Part shown: piece after piece, positions 1-6,750 of the stretch
Numbering within the stretch: the stretch's first letter is position 1
How the letters are laid out: every line of letters starts with the position of its first letter
Source of the DNA: CAZMFZ01 sp046152935
Lineage (GTDB): Bacteria > Bacteroidota > Bacteroidia > Cytophagales > UBA9547
DNA: 9,412 bases
NCBI GenBank assembly: GCA_046152935.1
Contig: JBJXGB010000078.1
Span: 1 to 9,412 of the forward strand
Direction: 5' to 3'
Translations under genes and position numbers: made by a program
The notes under the pieces: generated by a model
Seen by the model: only the letters and a program-made list of their open reading frames with translations
The model's database searches: none
What the model was told of the DNA's origin: nothing

Positions 1-649
1 TTCTTTGAAGGAACGTGTACTGATAGCCCGAATTGACCAACAACGCAGGTGTAAATTGATACCCAAAACCCACAAATATTCTGTTTTGGTCGAAGTAATT
101 GGTCTTGATGGCAGACCCAAAATTTAGGAAGATTTCGTCTTGCGCAAAAAAACTAATCGCATTTGCTTCACCTAGTTGCTTGTAAATAGGCGTGGTGAGT
201 GCTAGTTGATACCTCGCTCTCCAGTTAAAATTGTAACCATCCTCCAAGTTCGTGGCACTGGTTTTTCTATTAAATCGTTGCTCTAAACGGTAGCGATGCA
301 CTATTCTTGTTTTTGCGAAATTTTGTGTCGTCAACAATTGTTGCCAAAAACGATGCTCTGGTCGTTCTATACCGTTCTCTTGAAAAGATATGAAATAGCA
401 ATAGCCACCTGCCAATTGAAGATTATTGGAAAACTGTTTTCCAACGCCAATTCGGGTTAAAAACTGGAATTTCTGGTCGATGAAATTGCCTTGGGTTCTA
501 TAACCAATATCACCCATCAAAAGCCAATTGTTTTTAAGTTTGATATTGATAAAATATTGAGCCCAGGCTTGGGTATTTTCATTTGTAGTTCTTAACTGTG
601 CTATGGCAGAAAAAGTAAGGATTGTGAAAAATAAAAAAATTATTCGCAT
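1..649 (-). CDS. DUF2490-family outer-membrane protein (3' end outside window)
   Basis: My own reverse-strand translation gives 216 open codons from an ATG at 647-649 to the window edge, so the C-terminus is missing. Residues 1-18 form a signal peptide (hydrophobic core IIFLFFTILTF, then SAIAQ, cleavage probably after AIA). The mature part has alternating polar/aromatic beta-barrel segments such as residues 28-51 and 190-200. Residues 98-104 (EHRFWQQ) and 118-126 (HRYRLEQRF) match the signature I know for DUF2490, followed by a DEIFLN element at 171-176 and NRIFVGFGYQF at 189-199. DUF2490 proteins are predicted outer-membrane barrels of about 220-240 residues and unknown function, so only a short piece should be missing. 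The gene is divergent from the kinase-like gene, with 146 bp between the two starts. The family call is firm; no substrate can be inferred. Confidence 0.85.
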   Translation of the reverse strand, partial: MRIIFLFFTILTFSAIAQLRTTNENTQAWAQYFINIKLKNNWLLMGDIGYRTQGNFIDQKFQFLTRIGVGKQFSNNLQLAGGYCYFISFQENGIERPEHRFWQQLLTTQNFAKTRIVHRYRLEQRFNRKTSATNLEDGYNFNWRARYQLALTTPIYKQLGEANAISFFAQDEIFLNFGSAIKTNYFDQNRIFVGFGYQFTPALLVNSGYQYTFLQR

Positions 650-673
650 TTGAAGTAATTGATACTGAAAAGC

Positions 674-681
674 CAAAATTA
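674..681 (-). promoter_or_regulatory. Possible Bacteroidota -7 box for the DUF2490 gene
   Basis: Read on the minus strand the sequence is TAATTTTG, an exact match to TAnnTTTG. It lies 24 nt before the ATG at 649, a plausible leader length. No TTTG-like -33 element is visible at the usual 19-21 nt spacing, so this is a half-supported promoter. Confidence 0.35.
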
Positions 682-778
682 CAAAAAACGGATGAATTGG
701 TTGGTTTTTCGTGCAATAGCAAAAAGTCGATTTCGCAATAAATTGACATGAGATAACAAGAAAGCAGGTTTTTAATAA

Positions 779-786
779 TACTTTTG
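779..786 (+). promoter_or_regulatory. Possible -7 box for the kinase/nadD/prmC operon
   Basis: TACTTTTG matches TAnnTTTG and ends only 9 nt before the ATG at 796. If used, transcription would begin a few bases before the start codon, giving a very short leader or a nearly leaderless mRNA. No convincing -33 element is present; the nearest TTG, at 743-745, is about 33 nt away and too far. No Shine-Dalgarno sequence precedes the ATG, which fits a leaderless-like start. Confidence 0.4.
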
Positions 787-795
787 TAAATATCT

Positions 796-1713
796 ATGGC
801 AAAAGAAAGTACAAATATCATCACACTTACTGGCGATTTAGGCAGTGGAAAAAGCAAGACAGGGAAACTAATTTGTTCGCATATTCCTGGTTTTGACTAC
901 ATTTCTACAGGAGATATTCAGCGCAAATTAGCCGAAGATTTGGGTATGACTACCTTGGAAATGAACAAGTTAGCCGAAACTGACCCGACTATTGACATAA
1001 AAATAGATTCAATTTTTGTGTCTTTGAAAAACACTTCCGAAAAGCTTGTAGTTGATTCTCGAATGGCTTGGTATTTCTTGCCAAATTCATTCAAAATAAT
1101 GCTAAAAGCAGATATTGACATCACTACCCAAAGGGTAATGCATGACAAAATGCGTAAGAGTGAGACAGCTCAAGCCCCTGATTATGAGGTTCTTAAACGA
1201 AGTCTACAAGCCAGAAAGGCTAGTGAGACCAAAAGATTTATCGAAAAATACAATGCCAACGGGAATGATGTCAATAATTTCGATATAATAGTAGAAACTT
1301 CCTTCATTTCTGCTGACGATGTGGCCGAAATTGTCATAAAAAACTATTATAAATGGGTGAATAAACAATCGTATGCTAAATTTTGGGTGTCACCAAAGCA
1401 ATTATTACCCACCAAACAAACCGATGGTATCATCAAAAATATTGGTTTTGACGAAGCAGAACCTGTGGTAATAGTGGTTTACAGAGAGATGTATTTTATT
1501 TTAGACGGCCACAAAAGAGTAAGCGATGCCCTGAAAAATGGGGTTCATTATATTTCTACTGTGTTGATAAATAGCTACGAAATATTGAACGATGCTAAAT
1601 CGGCCAATCAATTTATTGAAAAACAATACCATAAATCTATTGTAGATAAGTGGCAGGAAGATCATGGATTTGCTTTTTTTAAAACTTTCATTCCCAATCT
1701 TTACCACGACTAA
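796..1713 (+). CDS. Cytidylate-kinase-like P-loop protein fused to a ParB/sulfiredoxin-like domain
   Basis: This is a 305-residue, two-domain protein. Residues 7-185 look like a type-2 (archaeal-style) cytidylate/adenylate kinase: Walker A GDLGSGKS at 13-20, an STGDIQRKLAEDLG segment at 37-50, a DPTIDIKID segment at 63-71, VDSRMAW at 86-92, an Arg/Lys-rich lid-like helix at 134-150, and a terminal FDIIVETS plus DDVAEIVIKN. Residues 195-258 resemble a ParB/Srx fold: WVSPKQLLPT at 197-206, then ILDGHKRVSDALKNG at 235-249, like the DGHHR motif of ParB and of SerK/SbnI-type serine kinases. A 45-residue helical tail follows. The substrate cannot be read from the sequence; NMP kinase activity and a CTP- or ATP-linked role for the second domain are inferences. 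It heads the operon, 9 nt before nadD. It is not a canonical guanylate kinase. The ATG at 796 is the natural start. Confidence 0.75.
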   Translation: MAKESTNIITLTGDLGSGKSKTGKLICSHIPGFDYISTGDIQRKLAEDLGMTTLEMNKLAETDPTIDIKIDSIFVSLKNTSEKLVVDSRMAWYFLPNSFKIMLKADIDITTQRVMHDKMRKSETAQAPDYEVLKRSLQARKASETKRFIEKYNANGNDVNNFDIIVETSFISADDVAEIVIKNYYKWVNKQSYAKFWVSPKQLLPTKQTDGIIKNIGFDEAEPVVIVVYREMYFILDGHKRVSDALKNGVHYISTVLINSYEILNDAKSANQFIEKQYHKSIVDKWQEDHGFAFFKTFIPNLYHD

Positions 1714-1722
1714 AGTAATATT

Positions 1723-2292
1723 TTGAAAATCGGTTTACTATTCGGCTCTTTTAATCCACTTCATATTGGTCATTTAATTATTGCCAACAGTATGCTCGAT
1801 CTGGCTGGTATGGATGAAGTCTGGCTGGTAGTTACGCCACTGAATCCCTTTAAAAATCGCTCCGAATTATTGGCCGAAGATGAAAGATTGAAAATGGTGA
1901 AAATAGCCATTGCTGATAATCCTAAATTGAAGGCAAACGACATTGAATTTTCTCTGCCTAAGCCAAATTATACCATTGATACTTTGATGTATTTGAAGGC
2001 CCAACATCCTAATACTCAATTCTATTTGGTGATGGGCGAAGACAATTTGGTGAAATTTGACCAGTGGAAAGATTACGATAAAATATTTGAAAATTTTGAA
2101 GTTTTGGTCTACCCTCGACCCTACACACCCAATACGCAGCTCAAAATTCACCCTCGTGTTCACATTTTTAATTGCCCATTGCTGGATATTTCTTCTACTT
2201 ATATAAGGGAGAATATTAAATATGGTAAGTCGATAAAATATTTGGTGCCAACGGCTGTGGAGGAATATATTAGGCAAAATCTGAAAAAGTAA
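1723..2292 (+). CDS. nadD: Nicotinate-nucleotide adenylyltransferase
   Basis: NadD joins nicotinate mononucleotide and ATP to give deamido-NAD+, the penultimate step of NAD+ synthesis in the cytosol. The 189-residue length is normal. The nucleotidyltransferase signature GSFNPLHIGH is at residues 8-17, NPFKN at 41-45, a YTID segment at 83-86 and MGEDNL at 104-109. The second adenylyltransferase motif, ISSTYIR, is at 156-162. Translation starts at a TTG (1723-1725), because MKIGLLFGSFNP is the usual NadD N-terminus and no in-frame ATG fits. The gene begins 9 nt after the kinase-like gene, and its TAA overlaps the prmC ATG by one base (TAATG), so translational coupling is likely. The identification is close to certain. 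Confidence 0.97.
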   Translation: MKIGLLFGSFNPLHIGHLIIANSMLDLAGMDEVWLVVTPLNPFKNRSELLAEDERLKMVKIAIADNPKLKANDIEFSLPKPNYTIDTLMYLKAQHPNTQFYLVMGEDNLVKFDQWKDYDKIFENFEVLVYPRPYTPNTQLKIHPRVHIFNCPLLDISSTYIRENIKYGKSIKYLVPTAVEEYIRQNLKK

Positions 2293-3143
2293 TGTCGGTA
2301 AAGCCTTTTTTTGACCTAGCTAGAGCTTCGCTTTCAAGTATTTATGCAGTATCTGAGGCGCAAGAAATTTCATTTTTGTTGTTAAATTTTTTAACCGGAT
2401 TTTCAAAAACGGATATTTTATCAGAAAAATCTTTTCTGGCTTTTAACGAAATCGAGTTTAATGACTTGGTTAGCAGGTTATTGAAGCACGAACCTATTCA
2501 ATACGTAATCGGCAAGGCTGTATTTTTTGGAAGAGATTTTTTAGTAACAAAAAATACACTTATTCCCCGCCCAGAAACTGAAGAGTTGGTCGCAATCATC
2601 ATAAAGGAAAATAGCCTAAAATCAAACTTAAAAATATTAGATATTGGCACTGGAACGGGTTGCATTCCCATCAGCTTATGTTTGCAAATGTCTGATAATG
2701 AATATTTTGCCATTGATATTTCAAACGATGCGCTGGCCGTTGCCAAGCAAAATGCTTTTGCATTAAATGCGAATATTCACTTAATAAGTGCTGATATTCT
2801 GCAAATTCAAAAATTAACTGAAGAAAAATTTGATATTATTGTTTCCAATCCGCCTTATGTCTTAGAGAGTGATAAAGTAGAAATGGATGCCAATGTGCTT
2901 GATTTTGAGCCAGAAATGGCACTTTTTGTTCCAGATCAAAATGCACTGCTATATTACGATGCGATTTTGAGGTTTTCAATGCATAATTTGAAAGTTGGAG
3001 GCAAAGTTTATTTTGAAATTCACGAAAAGAAAGGCCAGGAAATGCAACAACTCATGAAAAAATATCACTTCTACGATACAGAAATCAAAAACGATTTCAA
3101 TAATAAAGCTAGATTTGCAATAGCCACATTTACTCCGCAATGA
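2292..3143 (+). CDS. prmC: Release factor glutamine N5-methyltransferase
   Basis: PrmC methylates the glutamine of the GGQ motif in peptide-chain release factors, using S-adenosylmethionine. The 283-residue length is typical. The helical N-terminal release-factor-binding domain covers about residues 1-85 and includes PIQYVIG at 68-74. It is followed by the family motif LIPRPETEELV (90-100), the SAM-binding loop DIGTGTGC (117-124), an acidic ID at the end of the next strand (141-142), and the catalytic NPPY (186-189), which marks N5-glutamine methyltransferases. The gene overlaps nadD by 1 nt and the next gene by 4 nt (ATGA), placing it in the middle of the operon. Nothing appears damaged. The protein-methylating role is known for the family. 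Confidence 0.97.
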   Translation: MSVKPFFDLARASLSSIYAVSEAQEISFLLLNFLTGFSKTDILSEKSFLAFNEIEFNDLVSRLLKHEPIQYVIGKAVFFGRDFLVTKNTLIPRPETEELVAIIIKENSLKSNLKILDIGTGTGCIPISLCLQMSDNEYFAIDISNDALAVAKQNAFALNANIHLISADILQIQKLTEEKFDIIVSNPPYVLESDKVEMDANVLDFEPEMALFVPDQNALLYYDAILRFSMHNLKVGGKVYFEIHEKKGQEMQQLMKKYHFYDTEIKNDFNNKARFAIATFTPQ

Positions 3144-4546
3144 TTCGTTTTTTCCGATTTTCTGGTCCGTTTCAATTTGGAATTCTCTTTTTTATGATAT
3201 GGCTTTTTCGAATGCCATTATTTCTTACCGATACCCCGCTTTTGTGGGAGGATGTAAATCACCTCGCTTTGGGTGAAAAATTGGCCGATGGGTTTTTGAT
3301 TTACCGCGATATCATCGATTCAACTGGGCCTTTGGCGGCCACCGTTTATTGGTTTATCAGTGTTTTTGCAGCACGATCGCTTGTCACCTTTTATGTTATT
3401 GCTGGATTTTTATTGTTTATCCAATCGCAAATATTCAAATGGCTGTGCAGCAATAATGATATTTTGTCAGATAAAGGAGATTTGCCAGCATTGCTTTATG
3501 TGGTGGTGGCGAGCACGTGTTTCGATTTTTTCTCACTTTCACCCGCATTTATCTCGCTCACATTTGTATTGATTGCACTAAATAGCATTTTTAAACATAT
3601 CAAATCCGAGAATAACGAAGGAGAAATATTCACAACAGGCTTGTTTTTGGGCTTGGCGTATTTGACTTTTGCACCTGCGTTGGCCTTTTTTATTCTTTCG
3701 TTCTTTACTTTTGCTGTTTTTACTCGCAGTTCGGTAAGGTATTACTTTTTATTTGCTACGGGATTTATTTTCCCCACTTTGCTGTGCCTTACCATATTTT
3801 TCATGTTAGATGGCTTTACGGAATTCGTGCATTATTACCTTTTTCAATTTCCTGCGGCTATTGGTTTTGAAAGCAATTTTGGTTGGAAAATTTTAGCTTT
3901 CATGGTTTTACCTTCATTTCTATTTGGGCTAATGGGCGTTATTAGGGCTTTTACCTACAAACGTTTTATTATCTATCAGGTTATTAGTCAGCGGATTATC
4001 TTTATTTGGTTGGTAGTTACTCTACTAATAGTCACTTTTTTCTTCAAGGAAACTACCTCAGCCTTTAGCCTTACTATTCCGTTTATAGCGTTTTTTATTA
4101 CTCATTTTTTCCAGTTAATTAAACAGAAGAAGTTGGGTGGCTACCTGCTTTTAATTTACGTAATTTACAGTTTGCGAATGGTTTATTCATATATCGATTT
4201 ACCATTTTTGAACAAGAATCTTATAAATTTCAACAATCAAGTTGCCGCACCCAGTAAATGGAATAAAGTATTTGAAAATAAAAAAATATTAGTGATTGGG
4301 AAAGAAAATGCGGTGTTTCAAAACAATAAATTGGCGACTTGCTACTTTGATTTTGAGTTGAGCCAACCTATTTTAGCTCATCCTGAATATTACGAAAATA
4401 CCAATCATATTTACAGTGCTTTTTTGACAGATATGCCCGATGTTATTATTGATAATGAAGTACTTATGCCCAATATCGTGGAAAAAGTACCATATATAAA
4501 AAATCATTTTTATCAATCTGAAAAGGGCATTTATGTCAGAAAATAA
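3140..4546 (+). CDS. Polytopic inner-membrane protein, possibly GT-C glycosyltransferase-like
   Basis: The protein has 468 residues. The first ~360 contain roughly ten hydrophobic segments, for example about 12-29, 62-78, 81-97, 113-150 (two), 163-192 and 200-220. A soluble C-terminal tail of about 90 residues follows and carries an ILVIGKENAVF strand-turn-like segment. After the first membrane segment, residues 36-66 carry WEDVNHLALGEKLADG, then YRDIIDSTGPL. An acidic residue in the first periplasmic loop followed by a G-Y-D-gP pattern is reminiscent of GT-C/ArnT-like glycosyltransferases, which use polyprenyl-phosphate sugars. That is an analogy, not a family match. It may simply be a Bacteroidota protein of unknown function. 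It overlaps prmC by 4 nt and abuts the next gene with no gap, so it is clearly part of the operon. No signal for regulation is seen. Confidence 0.7.
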   Translation: MIRFFRFSGPFQFGILFFMIWLFRMPLFLTDTPLLWEDVNHLALGEKLADGFLIYRDIIDSTGPLAATVYWFISVFAARSLVTFYVIAGFLLFIQSQIFKWLCSNNDILSDKGDLPALLYVVVASTCFDFFSLSPAFISLTFVLIALNSIFKHIKSENNEGEIFTTGLFLGLAYLTFAPALAFFILSFFTFAVFTRSSVRYYFLFATGFIFPTLLCLTIFFMLDGFTEFVHYYLFQFPAAIGFESNFGWKILAFMVLPSFLFGLMGVIRAFTYKRFIIYQVISQRIIFIWLVVTLLIVTFFFKETTSAFSLTIPFIAFFITHFFQLIKQKKLGGYLLLIYVIYSLRMVYSYIDLPFLNKNLINFNNQVAAPSKWNKVFENKKILVIGKENAVFQNNKLATCYFDFELSQPILAHPEYYENTNHIYSAFLTDMPDVIIDNEVLMPNIVEKVPYIKNHFYQSEKGIYVRK

Positions 4547-5257
4547 ATGGGAGAGAAAGGCAAATTATACCTCATTCCTTGTTTACTTTTTCCTGAAACG
4601 GAACAGCAAGTTCTTCCCAGTTTCAATTCGGGAATCATAAAAGGATTATCACATTTTTTGGTTGAGAATGAGCGAAGTGCAAGAAGATTTATTTCTGGCT
4701 TGAATCTTGGGCTAAAAATTGAGGAGTTGCGTTTTTATAGATTAGATAAAGACACGCAAAGTATTGATATTGAGGCTGTTATCCAATTGATAATGGGCGG
4801 CAACGATGTTGGAGTAATCTCAGAAGCGGGTTGCCCAGGAGTAGCAGATCCAGGTGCATTGGCAGTTTCTATGGCCCACAAAAATGATATTGAAGTTATT
4901 CCACTGATTGGGCCATCGGCTATATTACTGTCTTTGATGGCTTCTGGCTTCAATGGGCAGTCTTTTGTTTTTCACGGCTATTTACCCATAGAAAAAAATG
5001 AAAGAGTATTATGGCTGAAGAAATTGGAAAAAGAGGCCATATCCAAACACCAAACTCAGCTATTTATTGAAACTCCATACAGAAACGAAGCTTTGTTTAC
5101 AGATATTGTAGCTTTTTGCCAGCCAAATACCCAGCTTTGTGTGGCTTGCGACATTACTTCCCCCAATCAATTTATTAAAACAACTACCATTGCAAAATGG
5201 AAAAAGGAGAAACCAGATTTGAGTAAGCGACCAACTGTTTTTTTACTATGGGGATAA
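4547..5257 (+). CDS. RsmI-like tetrapyrrole-methylase-fold SAM methyltransferase
   Basis: This 236-residue protein is of the RsmI/tetrapyrrole methylase superfamily. Visible landmarks are the first strand KLYLIPCLL (6-14), an ENERSARRFI segment (40-49), the SAM-site loop SEAGCPGVADPG (92-103), IGPSAILLSLMASG (121-134), FVFHGYLP (140-147) and FIETPYRN (173-180). RsmI 2'-O-methylates C1402 of 16S rRNA. Its N-terminal motif is normally of the TPIGNL type, but here the position reads IPCLLFP, and the DAGTP-like loop reads EAGCP. This fits a second, Bacteroidota-type paralogue better than RsmI itself, so the substrate is uncertain. The ATG directly follows the TAA of the membrane-protein gene with no spacer, and it is the last gene of the operon. 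A convergent gene ends 6 bp downstream. Confidence 0.85.
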   Translation: MGEKGKLYLIPCLLFPETEQQVLPSFNSGIIKGLSHFLVENERSARRFISGLNLGLKIEELRFYRLDKDTQSIDIEAVIQLIMGGNDVGVISEAGCPGVADPGALAVSMAHKNDIEVIPLIGPSAILLSLMASGFNGQSFVFHGYLPIEKNERVLWLKKLEKEAISKHQTQLFIETPYRNEALFTDIVAFCQPNTQLCVACDITSPNQFIKTTTIAKWKKEKPDLSKRPTVFLLWG

Positions 5258-5263
5258 AAATGT

Positions 5264-6349
5264 TTATTCGGTCAAATACTGATTCATCACTTCCAGTCGC
5301 AAAGTAAAAAAATCGTGATGGCCACAGCAATTCATGTGGCTAGATTCTTTTGAATGACGGTCTTGGTTTTTGTCGCAATTTTGCAAAGATGCTTCTGGTC
5401 GGGCATCGATCAATCTTTTCTTCCATTCTTCGTTGTCTTTTTGCATCTGATCCATATCGGCTTTATCAAATTTGAAATCTAAAAGTATATTCAAACTGGG
5501 CTGCCCGGCATCGAGCCAACAAGTGTACCAAAAATCGCCCACCATTTTTATAGAAGCTTTCATTCGTTTTTCCACCTGTCCATTCAACATTTCGTGGTAA
5601 GCTTTTGAAAATTCTTTGGAATAAACCCGCGTAGTGATGCCATTTCTTTCCTCAAAACCGTATTTTTTATCTTCAGCAAATTTTCTGGTAAGTTCTTTCT
5701 CAAATTTGAAAACTGAATCTAAAGCAAGGTGGGCTGCTGTGGTGGCCTCCCAAGCCCTGATTTGCGGATTTTTAACAAAATTGGCTTTGCCTACGAAAAA
5801 ATCATAGTTATCTGAATAGAGTTCTGGCAATCGCGATTCCCAAAAGCCGTGAATGCCATATTGACCAGAATATTGTCCATTATAGTTATGCGTGGTGTGC
5901 AAAGGCACATTTCCATCAGCAATATAATGCCCCATATCGGCCGAAATGCGCAAAATTTCCCTTGCATCCATGTTTCTGAAAGCAAAAGTAAGCTGGTCTT
6001 TGATTTTGGCCACTTGCCAAGGGTTGATTCCATAAGCTCTTAAAGTATCTTCTGTATATTTTTTAACGGCATCTTTCCAAAACCTAGGCATGGTGTAGAT
6101 GGCACTATCGCCATAAATATCAATATCTATATAGTGTTTTTCTGCTTCACCTTCCACAGCGTAGCGTCTACGATCTGGGTTTACAGAATTTTCTGTGAGA
6201 TAGACAATATTCCGCTTGTAAAACGTAATCATTTCGGGCGGAAGTGTAAAAACTGCCAGCCTGTTGATGCGTTGGTGGGCAAAAAAGCCCCATCCATCAG
6301 CGAAATTGATGTTTAGAATAAAGATGACAGAGATAAATAGAAGTCGCAT
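5264..6349 (-). CDS. Secreted zinc-dependent phospholipase C / P1-nuclease-like protein
   Basis: The protein has 361 residues from the ATG at 6347-6349. An upstream in-frame TTG at 6355 would add two residues and is less likely. Residues 1-19 are a signal peptide ending in ADG. Predicted cleavage leaves Trp20 (WGFFAHQRIN) at the mature N-terminus, as in bacterial phospholipase C and S1/P1 nucleases, where the N-terminal Trp binds zinc. Other likely ligands are H25, D59, H72, the HYIADGNVPLH cluster (H141, D145, H151) and GIHGFWE (H167, E171), so the three-zinc site appears complete. The substrate (phospholipid or nucleic acid) cannot be decided. The C-terminal 40 residues are unusual: a charged linker and HMNCCGHH (338-345), a Cys/His cluster outside the catalytic core. 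The protein is expected in the periplasm or outside the cell. It is convergent with the operon. Confidence 0.85.
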   Translation of the reverse strand: MRLLFISVIFILNINFADGWGFFAHQRINRLAVFTLPPEMITFYKRNIVYLTENSVNPDRRRYAVEGEAEKHYIDIDIYGDSAIYTMPRFWKDAVKKYTEDTLRAYGINPWQVAKIKDQLTFAFRNMDAREILRISADMGHYIADGNVPLHTTHNYNGQYSGQYGIHGFWESRLPELYSDNYDFFVGKANFVKNPQIRAWEATTAAHLALDSVFKFEKELTRKFAEDKKYGFEERNGITTRVYSKEFSKAYHEMLNGQVEKRMKASIKMVGDFWYTCWLDAGQPSLNILLDFKFDKADMDQMQKDNEEWKKRLIDARPEASLQNCDKNQDRHSKESSHMNCCGHHDFFTLRLEVMNQYLTE

Positions 6350-6372
6350 TGCCAATGTGTTTACATTGGCAA
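6349..6372. promoter_or_regulatory. Perfect 10-bp inverted repeat at the start of the phospholipase-like gene
   Basis: The arms TTGCCAATGT (6349-6358) and ACATTGGCAA (6363-6372) are exact reverse complements separated by GTTT. On the minus-strand mRNA the hairpin ends on the first base of the ATG, where a ribosome would bind. It could be an mRNA hairpin limiting translation or a repressor operator. In the mRNA sense the 5' arm also contains an ATG directly followed by TAA. No binding protein is indicated. Confidence 0.55.
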
Positions 6373-6750
6373 GCTAAAAATAATGTCGTAAAAAAGCGTT
6401 AATTGAATGTTAAGTTGTTGAGAACCAGCAATGGTTTACTGACGCTGCAAGTGCGTACGATACATACTTTCAATAAAAACAGCGTTAATGTCCAGAAACC
6501 CGTGTCGATCTGGCACGGTCAGACGCATTTTTAGCGTCAGACCGAAGAGATTTTGCTGCTGCCATTGCTTCAACATCAGCTAAAATAGTATTTATTTTTA
6601 TGAATCAAAGCCATAACTGTAAAATTAAAACTCCCTTTAAGTGTAAAACTTGCAATTTTTAGTATTGATGTTTCTTAAAACATAACACCATTCGCCATGT
6701 CGACAGACAAGGTAGTATCGATCAAAATCTCGCCTGCAAATTAGCAAACC
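6373..6750. other. Intergenic stretch without an intact gene
   Basis: Between the phospholipase-like gene and the first pseudogene I find no convincing intact gene. The stretch holds the strong hairpin at 6516-6544. It also holds a 9-bp direct repeat AGCGTTAAT (6395-6403 and 6481-6489), and an extra CTGACGCT at 6439-6446 that is the reverse complement of 6533-6540. On the minus strand around 6490-6595 two overlapping short frames read like protein (one contains SLRSDAKNASDRARST, the other RLTVPDRHGFLD), as often happens when a structured repeat is translated. An ATG-to-TAG 20-codon frame at 6600-6662 is too short to call. Confidence 0.5.
6516..6544. repeat. Strong near-perfect hairpin, possible dispersed repeat element
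   Basis: The arm CGGTCAGACGC (6516-6526) pairs with GCGTCAGACCG (6534-6544) in 10 of 11 positions, with one central A-A mismatch, around the 7-nt loop ATTTTTA. Each arm also carries GTCAGAC, so the same heptamer appears as a direct repeat. The T-run lies in the loop rather than after the stem, so it is not a normal intrinsic terminator. It is more GC-rich than its surroundings. Confidence 0.5.

Noticed and set aside
579..857. 92-codon minus-strand frame across the divergent promoter region
   Set aside because: It overlaps the starts of both the DUF2490 gene and the kinase-like gene in another frame and has no family features.
1867..2277. 136-codon minus-strand frame inside nadD
   Set aside because: It is a shadow of a firmly identified gene and has no recognisable motifs.
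6600..6662. 20-codon Cys-containing frame (CKIKTPFKCKTC)
   Set aside because: It is too short, with no promoter or ribosome-site support, and lies in a decayed intergenic stretch; the Cys pattern may be chance.
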